Assembly: GCA_023426005.1 (NCBI GenBank) | Contig: JAFABO010000140.1 | Coordinates: 1-5,673, forward strand | Reading direction: 5' to 3' | DNA length: 5,673 nucleotides | From: Bacillota bacterium | GTDB lineage: Bacteria > Bacillota > Clostridia > Acetivibrionales > DSM-1351 | Shown here: positions 5,222 to 5,673 of the stretch, in pieces | Layout of the letters: each line of letters opens with the position of its first letter | How positions within the stretch are numbered: the first letter of the stretch is position 1 | Position numbers and translations under genes: made by a program | Notes under the pieces: model-generated | The model's database searches: none | What the model saw: the letters and a program-made list of their open reading frames with translations, nothing else | Told to the model about the DNA's origin: nothing

Positions 5222-5557
5222 AACATGCTCAATAAAACAATACAATTAATTATATAAAGTTACGCGGGCACAATAAAATCAATGGAGGAGCCGGTTAAAG
5301 GTGTTTGCGGTGAATTGCGGTGAACAAAAAAAATTCATAAAACATGTTAAATAAAACAATACAATTAATTATATAAAGTTACGCGGGCACAATAAAATCA
5401 ATGGATGAGCCGGTTAAAGGTGTTTGCGGTGAATTGCGGTGAACAAAATAAATTCATAAAACATGTTAAATAAAACAATACAATTAATTAAATAAAGGTA
5501 CGCGAGCACAATTAAATCAATGGATGACTCGGTTAAAAGTGCTTGCGGAAATTGTGG
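5201..5557 (+). repeat. Three-copy tandem array, 119-bp period
   Basis: Three head-to-tail copies lie at 5201-5319, 5320-5438 and 5439-5557, and the anchor AAATTC recurs at 5212, 5331 and 5450. By eye, copies 1 and 2 differ at 7 of 119 positions and copies 2 and 3 at about 15, with most of the latter in the final 13 bases. No length change is needed. The first half of the unit is very AT-rich; the second half holds GGTTAAAGGTGTTTGCGG. Copy 1 begins inside the yyaC-like gene and includes its stop codon. No spacers separate the copies, so this is not a CRISPR array. It is directly followed by the structured element at 5554-5667. I do not recognise the unit and see no supported gene in it. Confidence 0.92.
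5305..5324 (+). repeat. Internal 10-bp direct repeat at a unit junction
   Basis: TTGCGGTGAA occurs twice in immediate succession (5305-5314 and 5315-5324). The same pair recurs 119 bases on at 5424-5443 and is degenerate at the end of copy 3. It spans the junction between adjacent 119-bp units and, with a period of one helical turn, resembles a protein-binding iteron. No function is assigned. Confidence 0.7.
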
Positions 5558-5667
5558 GCGAAACATAAGTATATCAGGCGGCAAAGTGACAGGACGTCAC
5601 TTTGAGCATCAACCGAGACAGGATGTCGAGTGTTGTGCGACGCCTGAAATACTTATGTGAGCCATAC
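5554..5667 (+). other. Structured three-way-junction element, candidate noncoding RNA
   Basis: A nested set of inverted repeats folds by eye into one compact structure. The outer stem is 10 bp (5563-5572 with 5649-5658). After an A-A mismatch comes a 7-bp stem (5574-5580 with 5641-5647), which opens into a junction with two-base linkers. Hairpin A has 8 bp (5583-5590 with 5596-5603) and an AGGAC loop. Hairpin B spans 5606-5638 and contains GCA/TGC, CAAC/GTTG, a C-G pair, tandem G-A pairs and GACA/TGTC around a GGA loop. A weaker outer helix (5554-5559 with 5661-5667) may extend it. The G-A pairs and short junction linkers suggest RNA, on the + strand as drawn, rather than a simple transposon end. 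No promoter or terminator was found for it, and the window ends six bases later. I do not recognise it as a known family. Confidence 0.6.
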
Positions 5668-5673
5668 TATTTC

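Noticed and set aside
5201..5557. CRISPR array
   Set aside because: The repeats are 119 bp and directly adjoining, with no variable spacers and no cas genes nearby.
5520..5660. 46-codon open frame with CGNCG and CC motifs
   Set aside because: There is no Shine-Dalgarno sequence, the corresponding frames in copies 1 and 2 stop after 13 codons, and the sequence is better explained by base pairing.
5554..5667. Integron attC site, hammerhead ribozyme or guanidine-II (mini-ykkC) riboswitch
   Set aside because: The attC core boxes (RYYYAAC / GTTRRRY) are not placed at the ends, the hammerhead CUGAUGA and GAAA core is absent, and the loops are AGGAC and GGA instead of ACGR.

Overview
The window looks like chromosomal DNA from a low-GC, anaerobic, endospore-forming Firmicute, most likely a cellulolytic clostridium of the Ruminiclostridium / Clostridium cluster III type. 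This rests on three things: an Ech-type hydrogenase ferredoxin subunit, a YyaC-family sporulation protein and a SpoIIE-type phosphatase, together with AT-rich intergenic DNA and GGAGG ribosome binding sites. The genus is an inference; no database comparison was possible.

Left third, + strand (1-2308): the window opens on the end of a hydrogenase operon. echF (two [4Fe-4S] clusters) is followed by a strong hairpin terminator. A separate extended -10 promoter then starts a maturation unit: hypA (Ni chaperone), a seven-helix TRIC/UPF0126 membrane protein, and hypB (Ni GTPase). HypA and HypB load nickel into [NiFe] hydrogenase large subunits, so this block serves the neighbouring enzyme. hypC, hypD, hypE and hypF are not in the window.

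Middle, - strand (2334-4327): a type I methionine aminopeptidase gene (map) converges on hypB. Upstream of it on the same strand, and probably co-transcribed, lies a soluble PAS-PP2C (SpoIIE/RsbU-like) phosphatase. Its PAS domain carries a cluster of cysteines.

Right third (4328-5673): a divergent intergenic region contains a perfect 14-bp palindrome and precedes a yyaC-like gene on the + strand. The last 21 bases of that gene form the start of a three-copy tandem array with an exact 119-bp period (5201-5557). Directly after the array lies a compact inverted-repeat element (core 5563-5658). It folds by eye into a clean three-way junction with two hairpins sharing the apical motif GACAGGAYGTC. 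No protein gene explains these last 450 bases, and this array plus structured element is the best candidate for something undescribed.

In three genes (TRIC, hypB, map) the longest open frame begins upstream of, or inside, the Shine-Dalgarno sequence. I placed their starts downstream of it, and did the same, less securely, for the phosphatase gene.
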